Source: JALOTE01 sp031422195
GTDB taxonomy: Bacteria > Pseudomonadota > Alphaproteobacteria > Rhizobiales > Rhizobiaceae
Assembly (NCBI GenBank): GCA_031422195.1
Contig: JANOPZ010000043.1
Location: 10,626-74,625, forward strand
Length of the DNA: 64,000 nt
Reading direction: 5' to 3'
The notes below the pieces were generated by a model. It was given only the letters and a program-made list of their open reading frames with translations. It had not been told where the DNA came from and searched no databases. This document shows positions 9,039-18,069 of the stretch, in pieces (the stretch's first letter is position 1; each line of letters opens with the position of its first letter). The translations under genes were made by a program, and so were the position numbers.

Positions 9039-11081
9039 TTACCGAACCATAGCCGCCACATTTCCGCCATCCACGGTCAAAACAGCGCCACTTGTTTTGG
9101 TGGCTTTAACGAGGTGCAAAAATGCTTCGGCGACATCTTTAGCGGTTACTTCCCGTTGCAAGAGGTTGCCGCGCATATAGTCGTGAGGCGAAATTCCACG
9201 TGCTTTTGAGCGCTCTGCAATAAAATCATCAGTCAGTAAATTCGTCCGAATTCGGTCTGCATTAACCGCGTTGGACGTAATGCCTGAAGCGCCATGCTCA
9301 ATTGCATATTGCCGCATCAGCGCCATTAAGGCTGATTTGGACGTGCCATAAGGCCCAAAATCAGGTCCGGGGTTCAAAACTTGCTTGGTGACATTAAACA
9401 CCAGCGCGCCGCCTGAGCCTTGTTGTTCCATGACACGGACGCAAGCTTTGGCAACAAATTGGTGGCCCCAGAAATTAAGGGCAAACGCTTTCTCAAAAAT
9501 TTCTTGCGACACGTCAACCAAGCGCCCTTGAAACGCAGCGCCCGCATTTGAAATTAAAATATCAACACCGCCAAATGCAGCGACGACATTTTCAACGGCT
9601 GCTGTAACTTCGGCTTCATTCGTAATGTCGCAAACCACCGGCAACGCGCCAATGGCTTTAGCCGCCAATGCCAAAGCACCGCCATTGATATCAAACATCG
9701 CTACCGCTGCGCCTTCAGACGCAAGCGTTTTTGCTACCTCCAGCCCCAATCCACTGGCAGCGCCCGTGACAATGGCAACCTGCCCTGTCAGTGGTTTATC
9801 GCTGGATTTCGCTAGTTTTGCCTGCTCCAGCGACCAATATTCAATGTCAAATAGATCCTCTTCCGGCAAGCCGACAAACGTGCCAATGCCCTCCGCCTTT
9901 GTGATCACATTGACTGTGGCTTCAGCAAGATCTGCACAAATGGCTGCATCCTTGGCCGTGCGACCGACGCCGAAAAGACCATATCCCGGCACATATAAAA
10001 TCCGCGGAACCGCGTCCAACATGGTCAGCCCACCGCCGTGGCGGGTATTATTGCGTTCAAAATAAGCGGCATATTGAGCGGCATACGCGGCAAGCGAAGC
10101 TTTCACGCCAGCCTTAAATGCCGCCAATTCTGTCGCTACCGGCATGACCGCCCCGAACCGTTTGATCCGGATAGAATGATCGGGCGCAGCATTGCCGCGC
10201 ATCGCATAGTCACCGACGTTTTCACCGTTTACAAAGTCTAAGATGGTTTTATTGGTGCGAAAGGCGATGACCCAGCGGTTTGGATTGCCTTCAACCTTAC
10301 CGTATGTTGCCAATGCGCCGCGCATAATGGGCGCAATATCGGCTAGTTTAAGCTTTGGGTGAGGCAAATCTATACCTCTAAACGGCCTTGCATTGCCTCT
10401 ATCCAAACGCCGCTCTGCAGCATCGACCATCGCAATCATCTTTTCGTAAGATGTGCGCGCATCATCATCATAGGTAAATATCCCGTGGTTCATCAAAATC
10501 ATATGCTTTGAATTGGGTTCATTCAAAAGAGCTGCATGGCAGACTTTCGACAGGATGAAGCCCGGCATCACATAGGGAATGATTGTTGTATCGGGGAAAA
10601 GCTCGCGGATAATCTCAAGGCCGTTAGGCTGATTGCTCAGTGAAATTATGGCGTCTGCATGTGTATGATCCACGTGCTTGTAGGGTACAATGGCATGAAG
10701 CACCGCTTCGATGGACGGGTTGGGTGCATAAGGGTCAATCAACATGCGTCGCTGTGAGGCGACCAATGTTTCATCACTAATGGTTTCTAACTTTGCCAGC
10801 GCTGCCAATGGGCCCAGTTGAACAGCCGGTAGTCCTGCTGGCTCCATGGCCCCCATATCCCAGCCGGAGCCTTTAACGCATAGCACCTCATATGAGGCAC
10901 CAAGCGCGTCTGTGACCGTCGTTTTCACCGAAGTGTTACCGCCGCCATGCAAAACCAAATGCGGATCCTGACCCAATAGGCGCGTTGTATATTTGCGGAC
11001 CGCAATATCTTCATTGAACCCTTTAGCCCGATATGCGGCGATGACTGTTTGCGCATCTTGGTGAGACCAACGGGATTTCAT
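9039..11081 (-). CDS. bifunctional class II aldolase / short-chain dehydrogenase (RhaD-like fusion)
   Basis: This 680-residue fusion has an N-terminal class II aldolase/adducin domain (about 1-400) with the metal-binding HVDHTHADA motif and a later MNHGIF, followed by an SDR domain (about 430-680). The SDR part has TGAASGLG, ISNAGAAF and the catalytic PYGTSK (Tyr and Lys). Homologues in rhizobia and bacilli are annotated as rhamnulose-1-phosphate aldolase/lactaldehyde dehydrogenase: the aldolase yields dihydroxyacetone phosphate plus an aldehyde, and the SDR oxidises or reduces the aldehyde. No rhamnose isomerase or kinase is present, so rhamnose is not proven. The ATG at 11081 has TGGAG at 7-nt spacing; an upstream TTG at 11087 is less likely. 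It lies opposite to and between two importer operons. Confidence 0.87.
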   Translation of the reverse strand: MKSRWSHQDAQTVIAAYRAKGFNEDIAVRKYTTRLLGQDPHLVLHGGGNTSVKTTVTDALGASYEVLCVKGSGWDMGAMEPAGLPAVQLGPLAALAKLETISDETLVASQRRMLIDPYAPNPSIEAVLHAIVPYKHVDHTHADAIISLSNQPNGLEIIRELFPDTTIIPYVMPGFILSKVCHAALLNEPNSKHMILMNHGIFTYDDDARTSYEKMIAMVDAAERRLDRGNARPFRGIDLPHPKLKLADIAPIMRGALATYGKVEGNPNRWVIAFRTNKTILDFVNGENVGDYAMRGNAAPDHSIRIKRFGAVMPVATELAAFKAGVKASLAAYAAQYAAYFERNNTRHGGGLTMLDAVPRILYVPGYGLFGVGRTAKDAAICADLAEATVNVITKAEGIGTFVGLPEEDLFDIEYWSLEQAKLAKSSDKPLTGQVAIVTGAASGLGLEVAKTLASEGAAVAMFDINGGALALAAKAIGALPVVCDITNEAEVTAAVENVVAAFGGVDILISNAGAAFQGRLVDVSQEIFEKAFALNFWGHQFVAKACVRVMEQQGSGGALVFNVTKQVLNPGPDFGPYGTSKSALMALMRQYAIEHGASGITSNAVNADRIRTNLLTDDFIAERSKARGISPHDYMRGNLLQREVTAKDVAEAFLHLVKATKTSGAVLTVDGGNVAAMVR

Positions 11082-11416
11082 CTTCAAGCTCCAGACTTCA
11101 GTTTTGAACGGTTGAGTTTGTTGTTATTGGCAGACAATTTCAATGACTAACTGGCATTTGTAAAACAAAAAACGACAATATTATTTCCAGATTTGTTCGA
11201 TCATAAAAAAATCTATAAAATAAATCATATAAATCAATACGATAGAGATAGGCCAATCGATTATTTTTTGTCGGGCATGAATGGTGTTGATTTATCTTTT
11301 TTTGATGGTAACTTTTATTTTAACAAATTTTCTGTGTGTGGGAGCTGGCAGGAGTTGGAATCAAGGGCAGGTTTTTCAACGTCTAACGTAAGCCTGCAAG
11401 CGCGGGGACGGCAAGT
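11082..11416. other. AT-rich divergent promoter region between aldolase gene and importer operon 2
   Basis: A 335-nt gap, very AT-rich from about 11156 to 11335. It must hold the promoters for the leftward aldolase/dehydrogenase and the rightward importer 2. A 75-codon frame inside it has biased low-complexity composition and was not accepted as a gene. No clear operator palindrome was identified. Confidence 0.45.
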
Positions 11417-12352
11417 GTGAGCAAATCGAGGGTCGTTGATCAGGCGCAAGCGGGTTTTGCAAAGCCCGCATTCATCCGCTTGCCCCGTTGGTTTTCATCG
11501 GAGCACCCGTTTCCGTGGCTTTTTCCGGCCGCAGCGATGCTTGTTGTTTTTGGACTTTATCCTGTTCTTTATTCATTTTGGCTTTCACTCTTTAAGCGAA
11601 ACCCGGCAACCCGTATCGAGAAGTTCGATCCCCTATGGAATTGGACCAAGGTTTTCTTAGACCAACGCGTCATTGATGCGGTTTTGGTGACGTTCACTTA
11701 CACTTTCATTGCACTGATTATTCAGTTGGTGCTCGGCCTGGCCATTGCATTGCTGCTTGATACCGATCGGCGCGGGTTTGGCATATTGCGGTCTTTGGTC
11801 ATCCTGCCCTTGGTTGTGCCGCCAGCCGTCACAGGAATGATGTTTCTTTTAATGTATGACGGCTCGTTTGGCGTCATTAGTAATGCTCTCTACAGTCTCG
11901 GTCTTTTGTCGCCCACAACGCCTATTTTAGCGGGCGGCACGACGGCACTTTGGGGCGTGATTGTTGCCGATGTTTGGCAATGGACGCCGTTTATGGTGCT
12001 GATCATGCTGGCAGGTTTGCGTGCATTGCCAAAAGATCCGTTTGAAGCCGCCGCTATTGATGGCGCGAGCGATGTTCAAGCGTTTTTTCGGCTCACGCTG
12101 CCAATGTTGTCGAAAATCATTGCCTTGGCTGTGCTCATTCGCGGCATCGATCTGTTTCGTATCTATGATTACGTGAAAGTCATGACCGATAGCGGGCCCG
12201 GAACCGCCACCGAAACGCTAACCGCTTATGCGGGCACAATCTATTTCAAGGATGCCAATTTTTCGTATGCCTCGACCATCGCGCTGCTGACGCTGATTTT
12301 GGTGGTAATTGTTGCCAATATTTTCATCAAAATTTTCAAGGTGCGCTTCTGA
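11417..12352 (+). CDS. CUT1 ABC sugar permease (MalF-like), importer 2
   Basis: A 311-residue permease of normal length with six predicted membrane segments and the EAA loop PFEAAAIDGASDVQAFFRL. It begins at GTG 11417; another GTG two bases upstream is out of frame. It belongs to a second, separate importer with order permease-permease-binding protein-ATPase, different from importer 1. It lacks the two-helix insertion seen in importer 1. The stop overlaps the next start by one base (TGATG). Confidence 0.9.
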   Translation: MSKSRVVDQAQAGFAKPAFIRLPRWFSSEHPFPWLFPAAAMLVVFGLYPVLYSFWLSLFKRNPATRIEKFDPLWNWTKVFLDQRVIDAVLVTFTYTFIALIIQLVLGLAIALLLDTDRRGFGILRSLVILPLVVPPAVTGMMFLLMYDGSFGVISNALYSLGLLSPTTPILAGGTTALWGVIVADVWQWTPFMVLIMLAGLRALPKDPFEAAAIDGASDVQAFFRLTLPMLSKIIALAVLIRGIDLFRIYDYVKVMTDSGPGTATETLTAYAGTIYFKDANFSYASTIALLTLILVVIVANIFIKIFKVRF

Positions 12353-13242
12353 TGTGCGATTCACCTTTGAAAGTATTTTTGCGGTATTTTGTGTCGATCG
12401 TCATCGTCAGTATATTTATGTTTCCCATTGCGTGGTGGGGTTTAACATCGATCAAACCAATTTCCGCCATCTTCAACAAAGACCACGTGGTGGTATTTGA
12501 TTTTGAACCAACACTTGAAAATTACCGCGTTACAATTTTCGGTCAGCTGAAAAAATCTGGCGCTGAAGACGGCATCGCCGATATGGGCACCAGCGGCGCA
12601 AATTCTTATGATGGACGCGGTTCGATTGTATCATCGATTATTGTTGCCGTTGGTTCTACGATCACAACGATAGCAATAGCGCTGCTTGCAGCATACGGCT
12701 TATCACGAATGCAGTTTCGCGGCTCGCAGGGGTTTCTTGCATGGATTTTGTCGCAAAGATTTTTACCACCTATTGCGATCATCGTACCGCTGGTTTTTAT
12801 ATTCCACGACCTTGGCCTTCGCGACACACATTTCGGCCTAATTATTGCACACACACTGATTAATGTGCCGATCGCACTTTTGCTTTTGAAGTCGTTCATG
12901 GACGACATCCCGAAAGAAATTGACCAGGCAGCTATGATCGATGGCGCCACCCGCTTTCAAGTGTTTTGGATGGTCATTTTACCCATGGCCAAAGGCGGCG
13001 TCGCAGCCACAGCGGTTCTCTGTTTTGTGTTTTCATGGACTGAATTTCTACTGTCTTTATTTTTGACAAATTCAATCCGGACAATTCCGGTGAAGATCAC
13101 CACCTACGTGACCTCAACCGGCTCTGAGTGGGGCTATATTTCCGCCCTTGGGACCTCAGCAATTCTGCCCAGCTTTATCTTTATTTTGCTGGTTCAACGC
13201 CACCTCGTCAGAGGTCTGACAATGGGGGCGATTAAAGATTGA
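12352..13242 (+). CDS. CUT1 ABC sugar permease (MalG-like), importer 2
   Basis: A 296-residue permease with the EAA loop EIDQAAMIDGATRFQVFW and C-terminal LVRGLTMGAIKD. A polar stretch of about 35 residues (around 64-87, rich in Gly, Ser and Asp) lies in the first periplasmic loop. The start codon overlaps the stop of the upstream permease. It should form the membrane channel with that protein. Confidence 0.9.
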   Translation: MCDSPLKVFLRYFVSIVIVSIFMFPIAWWGLTSIKPISAIFNKDHVVVFDFEPTLENYRVTIFGQLKKSGAEDGIADMGTSGANSYDGRGSIVSSIIVAVGSTITTIAIALLAAYGLSRMQFRGSQGFLAWILSQRFLPPIAIIVPLVFIFHDLGLRDTHFGLIIAHTLINVPIALLLLKSFMDDIPKEIDQAAMIDGATRFQVFWMVILPMAKGGVAATAVLCFVFSWTEFLLSLFLTNSIRTIPVKITTYVTSTGSEWGYISALGTSAILPSFIFILLVQRHLVRGLTMGAIKD

Positions 13243-13294
13243 TGGGCAAAAATGCCTGCTCATTAAAGACGGCTCAAACAGTGGAGGAGAAACC

Positions 13295-14815
13295 ATGAGC
13301 TTTAAACACTTCGACAAGCAGCAGTTTATTATCGATTCTGCAAATGCGTTTACACAGCGGAAAATGTCCAAGCGCGATTTTCTGCAAAAATTAGGTTTGG
13401 CCGGTGTCGGCCTCTCCGCATTTTCCACCGGTCTTCTTGGCGGCTCGCGTCCATTCCGTGGCAACATGGCTTATGCAGCTGAAAATAATACACCAGAAGA
13501 TGTGGCAAAATTCTTGCGCGAAGCCGGCAAACCTTTTGCTGGCACCACCGTTCGCTATACCTCGGAAGCAACACCACCAACGGTTATCTTAGACCAGCTT
13601 AAGTCTGAGTTTACCGAGCTAACCGGCATTAATGTTGAGATTGAAATTGTCCCGCTCGAGCAAGTTCTTGCCAAAGCAACACAAGATGTTCAGGGCAAGC
13701 TCGGCACGTATGATGTCTATTATCTCGACCAAGCTTGGACATCCACGTTCTCACAAGACACAATTGATCCGGTTCAATATTATAAAGACAAACCTGATCT
13801 TGCGATGCCCGGTTTTGACTTCGATGACTTCTCAAAGCCATTGGTTGAGGGCATCAGCCTTTATGATGGCAAATGGGTTGGCTTGCCGTTTGATATTCCA
13901 ATCTTTACGCTGATGTATCGCAAAGACATTCTTGAAAAACACGGCATTGCCGTTCCAAAAACCTATGATGAGTTTACCGCAGCGGTAAAAATGATTACCG
14001 AAGCTGAAAAAGCCGCCGGCATTTTCGGCACCGGTCTTCAGGCCAAATCCGGGCACTATTCGCTGGAATGCGACTGGTCTCAGGCGGTTTGGGGCCATGG
14101 CGGTTCTATCTTTAACAAAGATAAGAAATTCAGCGGTAATGATGCCCAAGGCGTTGCAGGCCTGAAATGGTATCAGGAAATGCTGAAAAACGCTCCTGCC
14201 AGCTCAGTGGCATCCACTTGGGATGGCCAGTTCCAAATGGGCGCATCCGGCCAGATGGCACTTTGCCAATCTTGGGCTGAATTCTTCCCGGGCTGGAACG
14301 CTGATGATTCCAAAGTTAAAGGCCTGTGGGAAATGACAACACCGCTGGTTGGCCCGGCTTCGTTGCGCAGCCGCGCTGATGCTGGCTTTGGTGAGATTCC
14401 AAACTGGGGCCATCAGGGCGGTTCCAGTATCGGTCTTTCTAAATATTCTAAGAACGTCGATGCAGCTTGGTTGTTCTTGCAGTGGGCATGTTCAAAAGAT
14501 ATCATGACACGCTGCACCTTGGCCGGCGGCTTTGCCCCAATGCGTACATCTTCGTTCGCTGATCCGCGCATCGTTGAACGTAAAACCCGCGTTGGCGGCG
14601 GTACCACCCGTCACCTCGATGTTGTTAAAAATACCATCGACAATTTCATGGCATCAGAACCAGATATGCCAATCTGGGCTGGCCTGTCGAGCAATGAAAT
14701 CCCGACCGAACTCGGCAAATTGCTGACCGGTCAGGAATACAACGGCGACGCACAAGCTTGTATGGACCAGATTGCCAAACTGGTTGATGCAAAAGTCACG
14801 GAAGCCGAACTGTAA
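13295..14815 (+). CDS. ABC transporter family 1 sugar-binding protein with Tat-like signal (importer 2)
   Basis: This 506-residue extracellular solute-binding protein has a GGAGGA RBS before the ATG at 13295. The N-terminus is long; around residues 28-50 is MSKRDFLQKLGLAGVGLSAF, which resembles a twin-arginine signal but with KR in place of RR. Such variants are sometimes Tat-competent; this one is unproven. The mature domain shows GTYDVYYLDQAWTS, FDIPIFTLMYRKDILEKHG and PKTYDEFTAAV, typical of family 1 binding proteins. It follows the two importer-2 permeases and is followed by a terminator-like hairpin before the ATPase gene. The ligand is unknown. Confidence 0.88.
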   Translation: MSFKHFDKQQFIIDSANAFTQRKMSKRDFLQKLGLAGVGLSAFSTGLLGGSRPFRGNMAYAAENNTPEDVAKFLREAGKPFAGTTVRYTSEATPPTVILDQLKSEFTELTGINVEIEIVPLEQVLAKATQDVQGKLGTYDVYYLDQAWTSTFSQDTIDPVQYYKDKPDLAMPGFDFDDFSKPLVEGISLYDGKWVGLPFDIPIFTLMYRKDILEKHGIAVPKTYDEFTAAVKMITEAEKAAGIFGTGLQAKSGHYSLECDWSQAVWGHGGSIFNKDKKFSGNDAQGVAGLKWYQEMLKNAPASSVASTWDGQFQMGASGQMALCQSWAEFFPGWNADDSKVKGLWEMTTPLVGPASLRSRADAGFGEIPNWGHQGGSSIGLSKYSKNVDAAWLFLQWACSKDIMTRCTLAGGFAPMRTSSFADPRIVERKTRVGGGTTRHLDVVKNTIDNFMASEPDMPIWAGLSSNEIPTELGKLLTGQEYNGDAQACMDQIAKLVDAKVTEAEL

Positions 14816-14834
14816 GTTTTGCTGTTTTGAAGGG

Positions 14835-14867
14835 ACCATTCGGGCTCAGGCCCGAATGGTTTTGTTT
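14835..14867 (+). terminator. hairpin after importer 2 binding-protein gene
   Basis: A perfect 11-bp stem (ACCATTCGGGC / GCCCGAATGGT) with loop TCAG is followed by TTTGTTT. As in importer 1, the hairpin lies directly after the binding-protein gene and before another gene of the same transporter. Confidence 0.8.
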
Positions 14868-14923
14868 GGTGGTTTTATTTGGGCGCTCATGCGGTTCGTA
14901 CAATCAATGAAAAGAACAATACT

Positions 14924-15997
14924 ATGGCTTCGGTAACGGTCGAAAAACTCGAAAAAAAATACGGAAGCCTGACGGTTTTGCACGGCATCGATCTCAAAGT
15001 TGATGATGGACAATTTGTCGTTCTGCTTGGACCGTCGGGCTGCGGTAAATCAACGTTACTGCGCATGATTGCAGGCTTAGAGCCGATTTCCGGCGGTGAC
15101 GTGAACATCGGGGATCGAAGGGTCAACGACATTCACCCCAAAGACCGCAACATCGCAATGGTGTTCCAAAACTATGCGCTTTATGCGCATATGAGCGTTC
15201 GTGAAAACATGGCGTTTTCGATGCGTCTTAAAAAGGCGTCGCAAGCCGAAATGGATAAAGCGGTTAATTGGGCTGCTGGTATTTTAAGCTTGGAGCCTTA
15301 TCTCGACCGCTATCCAAAGGAATTGTCTGGCGGGCAACGCCAACGCGTCGCGATGGGACGCGCCATTGTGCGTAACCCTGATGTGTTTTTGTTTGACGAG
15401 CCATTGTCCAACTTGGATGCAAAGCTGCGCGTGCAGATGCGCACCGAAATAAAACAGCTGCATCAGCGCCTAAAGACCACAACCATTTACGTCACACACG
15501 ACCAAATAGAAGCTATGACCATGGCCGATGTCGTGGTCATCATGCGTGACGGGTTGATTGAGCAAATGGGCTCTCCGCTCGATATTTATGACAATCCGAA
15601 TAATTTATTTGTGGCCCAATTTATCGGATCGCCCGGTATGAACTTGATTGAGGGTCTTGTGGTTGCCAACGATAAGGGTGGCAAAGCGGTTAAAGCTGGC
15701 GAACTGATGTTGCAAATTCCAAGCGGCAATTCAGCTCAAATTGGCCAGAGCATTTTATATGGCATTCGGCCCGAACACCTGAACTGCGCAATGACGGGTG
15801 ACGGCCTACCAATGAGCGTTTCGGTCGTTGAGCCAACAGGCCCTGAAATCCATCTGTTTGGCACTTTGGCAGGAGCCGAAATCTGTGCCATTTCAAGAGA
15901 ACGTCTTGGCTGGAAATCTGGTGAAACCGTGTTTTTAACTCCTGATCTCAACCATATTCATTTGTTTGATGCCGCCACCAAAAACGCGATAAGATGA
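14924..15997 (+). CDS. CUT1 ABC transporter ATPase (UgpC/MsmK type), importer 2
   Basis: A 357-residue ATPase with Walker A GPSGCGKST, Q-loop MVFQNYALYAH, signature LSGGQRQRVAMGRA, Walker B VFLFDEPLSNLDAKL and H-loop YVTHDQIEAMT, plus a C-terminal TOBE region (GIRPEHL). The ATG at 14924 starts the family-typical MASVTVEKLEKKYG; the longer frame from 14879 adds a non-homologous leader. The gene completes importer 2 and is the last gene of the island before the tRNA. Confidence 0.92.
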   Translation: MASVTVEKLEKKYGSLTVLHGIDLKVDDGQFVVLLGPSGCGKSTLLRMIAGLEPISGGDVNIGDRRVNDIHPKDRNIAMVFQNYALYAHMSVRENMAFSMRLKKASQAEMDKAVNWAAGILSLEPYLDRYPKELSGGQRQRVAMGRAIVRNPDVFLFDEPLSNLDAKLRVQMRTEIKQLHQRLKTTTIYVTHDQIEAMTMADVVVIMRDGLIEQMGSPLDIYDNPNNLFVAQFIGSPGMNLIEGLVVANDKGGKAVKAGELMLQIPSGNSAQIGQSILYGIRPEHLNCAMTGDGLPMSVSVVEPTGPEIHLFGTLAGAEICAISRERLGWKSGETVFLTPDLNHIHLFDAATKNAIR

Positions 15998-16064
15998 CCC
16001 GTTAACTGACGCCTTTTTCCCAAAGCGGCAATAATTGATTGATCAATTTTCTCACATGTCAGAT

Positions 16065-16141
<77 letters not shown>

Positions 16142-16270
16142 GCATATCAGCCATTCACGGTGCTTATTGAGCACCGGCTTTGCGCAATCAGGCAATATCA
16201 GAGAGTTTTACTGAAAGAAAGACGGGTTGGGTTGCGAGCAACGTTTGCAAACCGAATTTTTGTTTCTCTC

Positions 16271-17845
16271 TTAATCAAACAAATCTTTTTGCGACCTTGC
16301 TTCCACGCCGCTACGGGGATTGTTTGCCCGCTTTAATTGTTGGGGTGAGGGCAAGCCTGCTTTGCGACTGCCATGTTTGGTTTGTATTGCATCAGCCGCA
16401 CTATGAAACGCTGCGCCTTTACGCGGGGCGTGCAAACGTTCGCGCGCGTGGCGCATTGCATCTGTTACAGTGATGATTGGCTTTGGATAAATGGTGGAGC
16501 GGGCATCGATTAAGCTATCCTCGGACCAAGGATCATGGAGAAATATCAGGGGTGCATGCCGCAGTTCCGGTACCCAGCGGCGGATAAACGCGCCGTCCTT
16601 ATCGTGCTCTAACCCCTGTTTTATCGGGTTATAAATGCGGATGGTGTTGATGCCCGTCAGGCCGGATTGCATCTGCACCTGGCTCCAATGAATGCCGGGT
16701 TCATAGTCTGTGAATTGTCTTGCCAGATGCAGCCCGGTTTCGCGCCAAGGCAAATCCAGTAAATGGCTGGCAAAAGACATCTGCATGGCCCGCATTCGAA
16801 AGTTGAGCCAGCCGGTTTCATGAAGTGACCGCATACACGCATCAACAAATGGAACGCCGGTGGTTCCATTTTGCCAAGCCAACAAAGTCGCTTGATGTGC
16901 GCTGCGATTATCACGGTTGCGCAAATGCGGATGCAGTGCCTCAAACTCAATTGACGGTTGGTTTTCCAGCTTTTGTGTAAAATGATCCCGCCAATGCAGA
17001 CGGCTGACAAATGACGTCATTACAGCGTGCCATTGAGCAGCATTCAATGAATAATCCGTTTTCAGTTCCACCATCCGCGCCAAAGCAGCTTGCGTAACTT
17101 CACGGACCGACAAGGTTCCGTAAGCCAAATGCGTGGAAAGACGCGAGCAGTGCAATGCACCTAAACTGGGCGATGACATGGCGCGCCGGTAAGGTAGGCC
17201 AGAAACAGTGAGAAACTGATCAAATTGCATCAGCCCGGCTTTGCGCCCGCCTTGCTGACGAACCTTGCAAAAATCATATTTCAAATTCAAATCTTGCGCT
17301 GTTGGAATAATACCGGGGTCAACAGGGAACCCTGCTTCTGCCAGCGGTGTTAGCAGCGGTGCTGGTGTTTGCGGCTGCAACATCGTTGCATCCCAGCACC
17401 TCGCCCAGCCATCACGGGTTTTGAGCTTCCGGATAACACCGTTCTGCGAAAACTCGTGAAAGGCAACACCTGATTGCCTTGCCCAAGCGGCAACGGCCTT
17501 GTCACGCGCAAATGTCCAATCATTGCCGGTTTCTTCATGGGCAAAAAGCCCGGCAATTCTGTGTTGCCGATGAAGGCGTGCAAGAATTGAAACCGCATCG
17601 CCTTGGCGCACAATCAGCGCTTGGCCAGACCGCAAAAGATCGTCACGCAGTTCAACCAAACAATCATGGATAAACGCGTATTGGCGTGCTGACGTGTCTG
17701 GCTGTTTCCAATACTCATTTTCAACAATATAGAGCGGCAATACGGGCAGCCCGGCCAAACAAGCCGCTGCCAGTGCCGCATGATCTTGTGTGCGCAGGTC
17801 TCGCTTGAACCAGACGACATTGATCGGTTGATTATCATTCACCAT
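16271..17845 (-). CDS. cryptochrome/photolyase family protein
   Basis: This 524-residue flavoprotein starts with the antenna-binding domain (VVWFKRDLRTQDHAAL). The C-terminal FAD-binding domain includes RLHWRDHFTQKLE, GVPFVDACMRSLHETGWLN, FRMRAMQMSFASHLL, and WSQVQMQSG followed by GINTIRIYNP. It would bind FAD and use blue/UV-A light to repair pyrimidine dimers, or act as a photoreceptor. The sequence belongs to the general COG0415 group; I cannot assign CPD versus (6-4) activity. It ends about 130 nt from the tRNA and has no operon partner. Confidence 0.85.
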   Translation of the reverse strand: MVNDNQPINVVWFKRDLRTQDHAALAAACLAGLPVLPLYIVENEYWKQPDTSARQYAFIHDCLVELRDDLLRSGQALIVRQGDAVSILARLHRQHRIAGLFAHEETGNDWTFARDKAVAAWARQSGVAFHEFSQNGVIRKLKTRDGWARCWDATMLQPQTPAPLLTPLAEAGFPVDPGIIPTAQDLNLKYDFCKVRQQGGRKAGLMQFDQFLTVSGLPYRRAMSSPSLGALHCSRLSTHLAYGTLSVREVTQAALARMVELKTDYSLNAAQWHAVMTSFVSRLHWRDHFTQKLENQPSIEFEALHPHLRNRDNRSAHQATLLAWQNGTTGVPFVDACMRSLHETGWLNFRMRAMQMSFASHLLDLPWRETGLHLARQFTDYEPGIHWSQVQMQSGLTGINTIRIYNPIKQGLEHDKDGAFIRRWVPELRHAPLIFLHDPWSEDSLIDARSTIYPKPIITVTDAMRHARERLHAPRKGAAFHSAADAIQTKHGSRKAGLPSPQQLKRANNPRSGVEARSQKDLFD

Positions 17846-18069
17846 ATGTTCTTATATCCCAGCCTTCGGCCGGTTGCCAGTATTCAATGACGCAAAAATA
17901 ATCATGCGTATTTTGCCAGATTGGCAAAACGTCATTTCACCAAACTTTGCCATCGCGCCAATGACGACTTATTTTCTGGCTGTGTCGCACCCGAGCGTTG
18001 CGAAAGCGTTGTTCAATAGCTATGCCCGGTTGCAGCCCCGATCCATGCCAATTGCCGGCAGGAACCACT

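Noticed and set aside
11193..11420. 75-codon frame in the AT-rich gap
   Set aside because: Low-complexity AT-driven composition, no RBS, and it lies where a promoter region is expected.
16033..16048. AATTGA/TCAATT hairpin before the tRNA as a terminator
   Set aside because: The AT-only 6-bp stem is too weak to call, though a T-tract follows.
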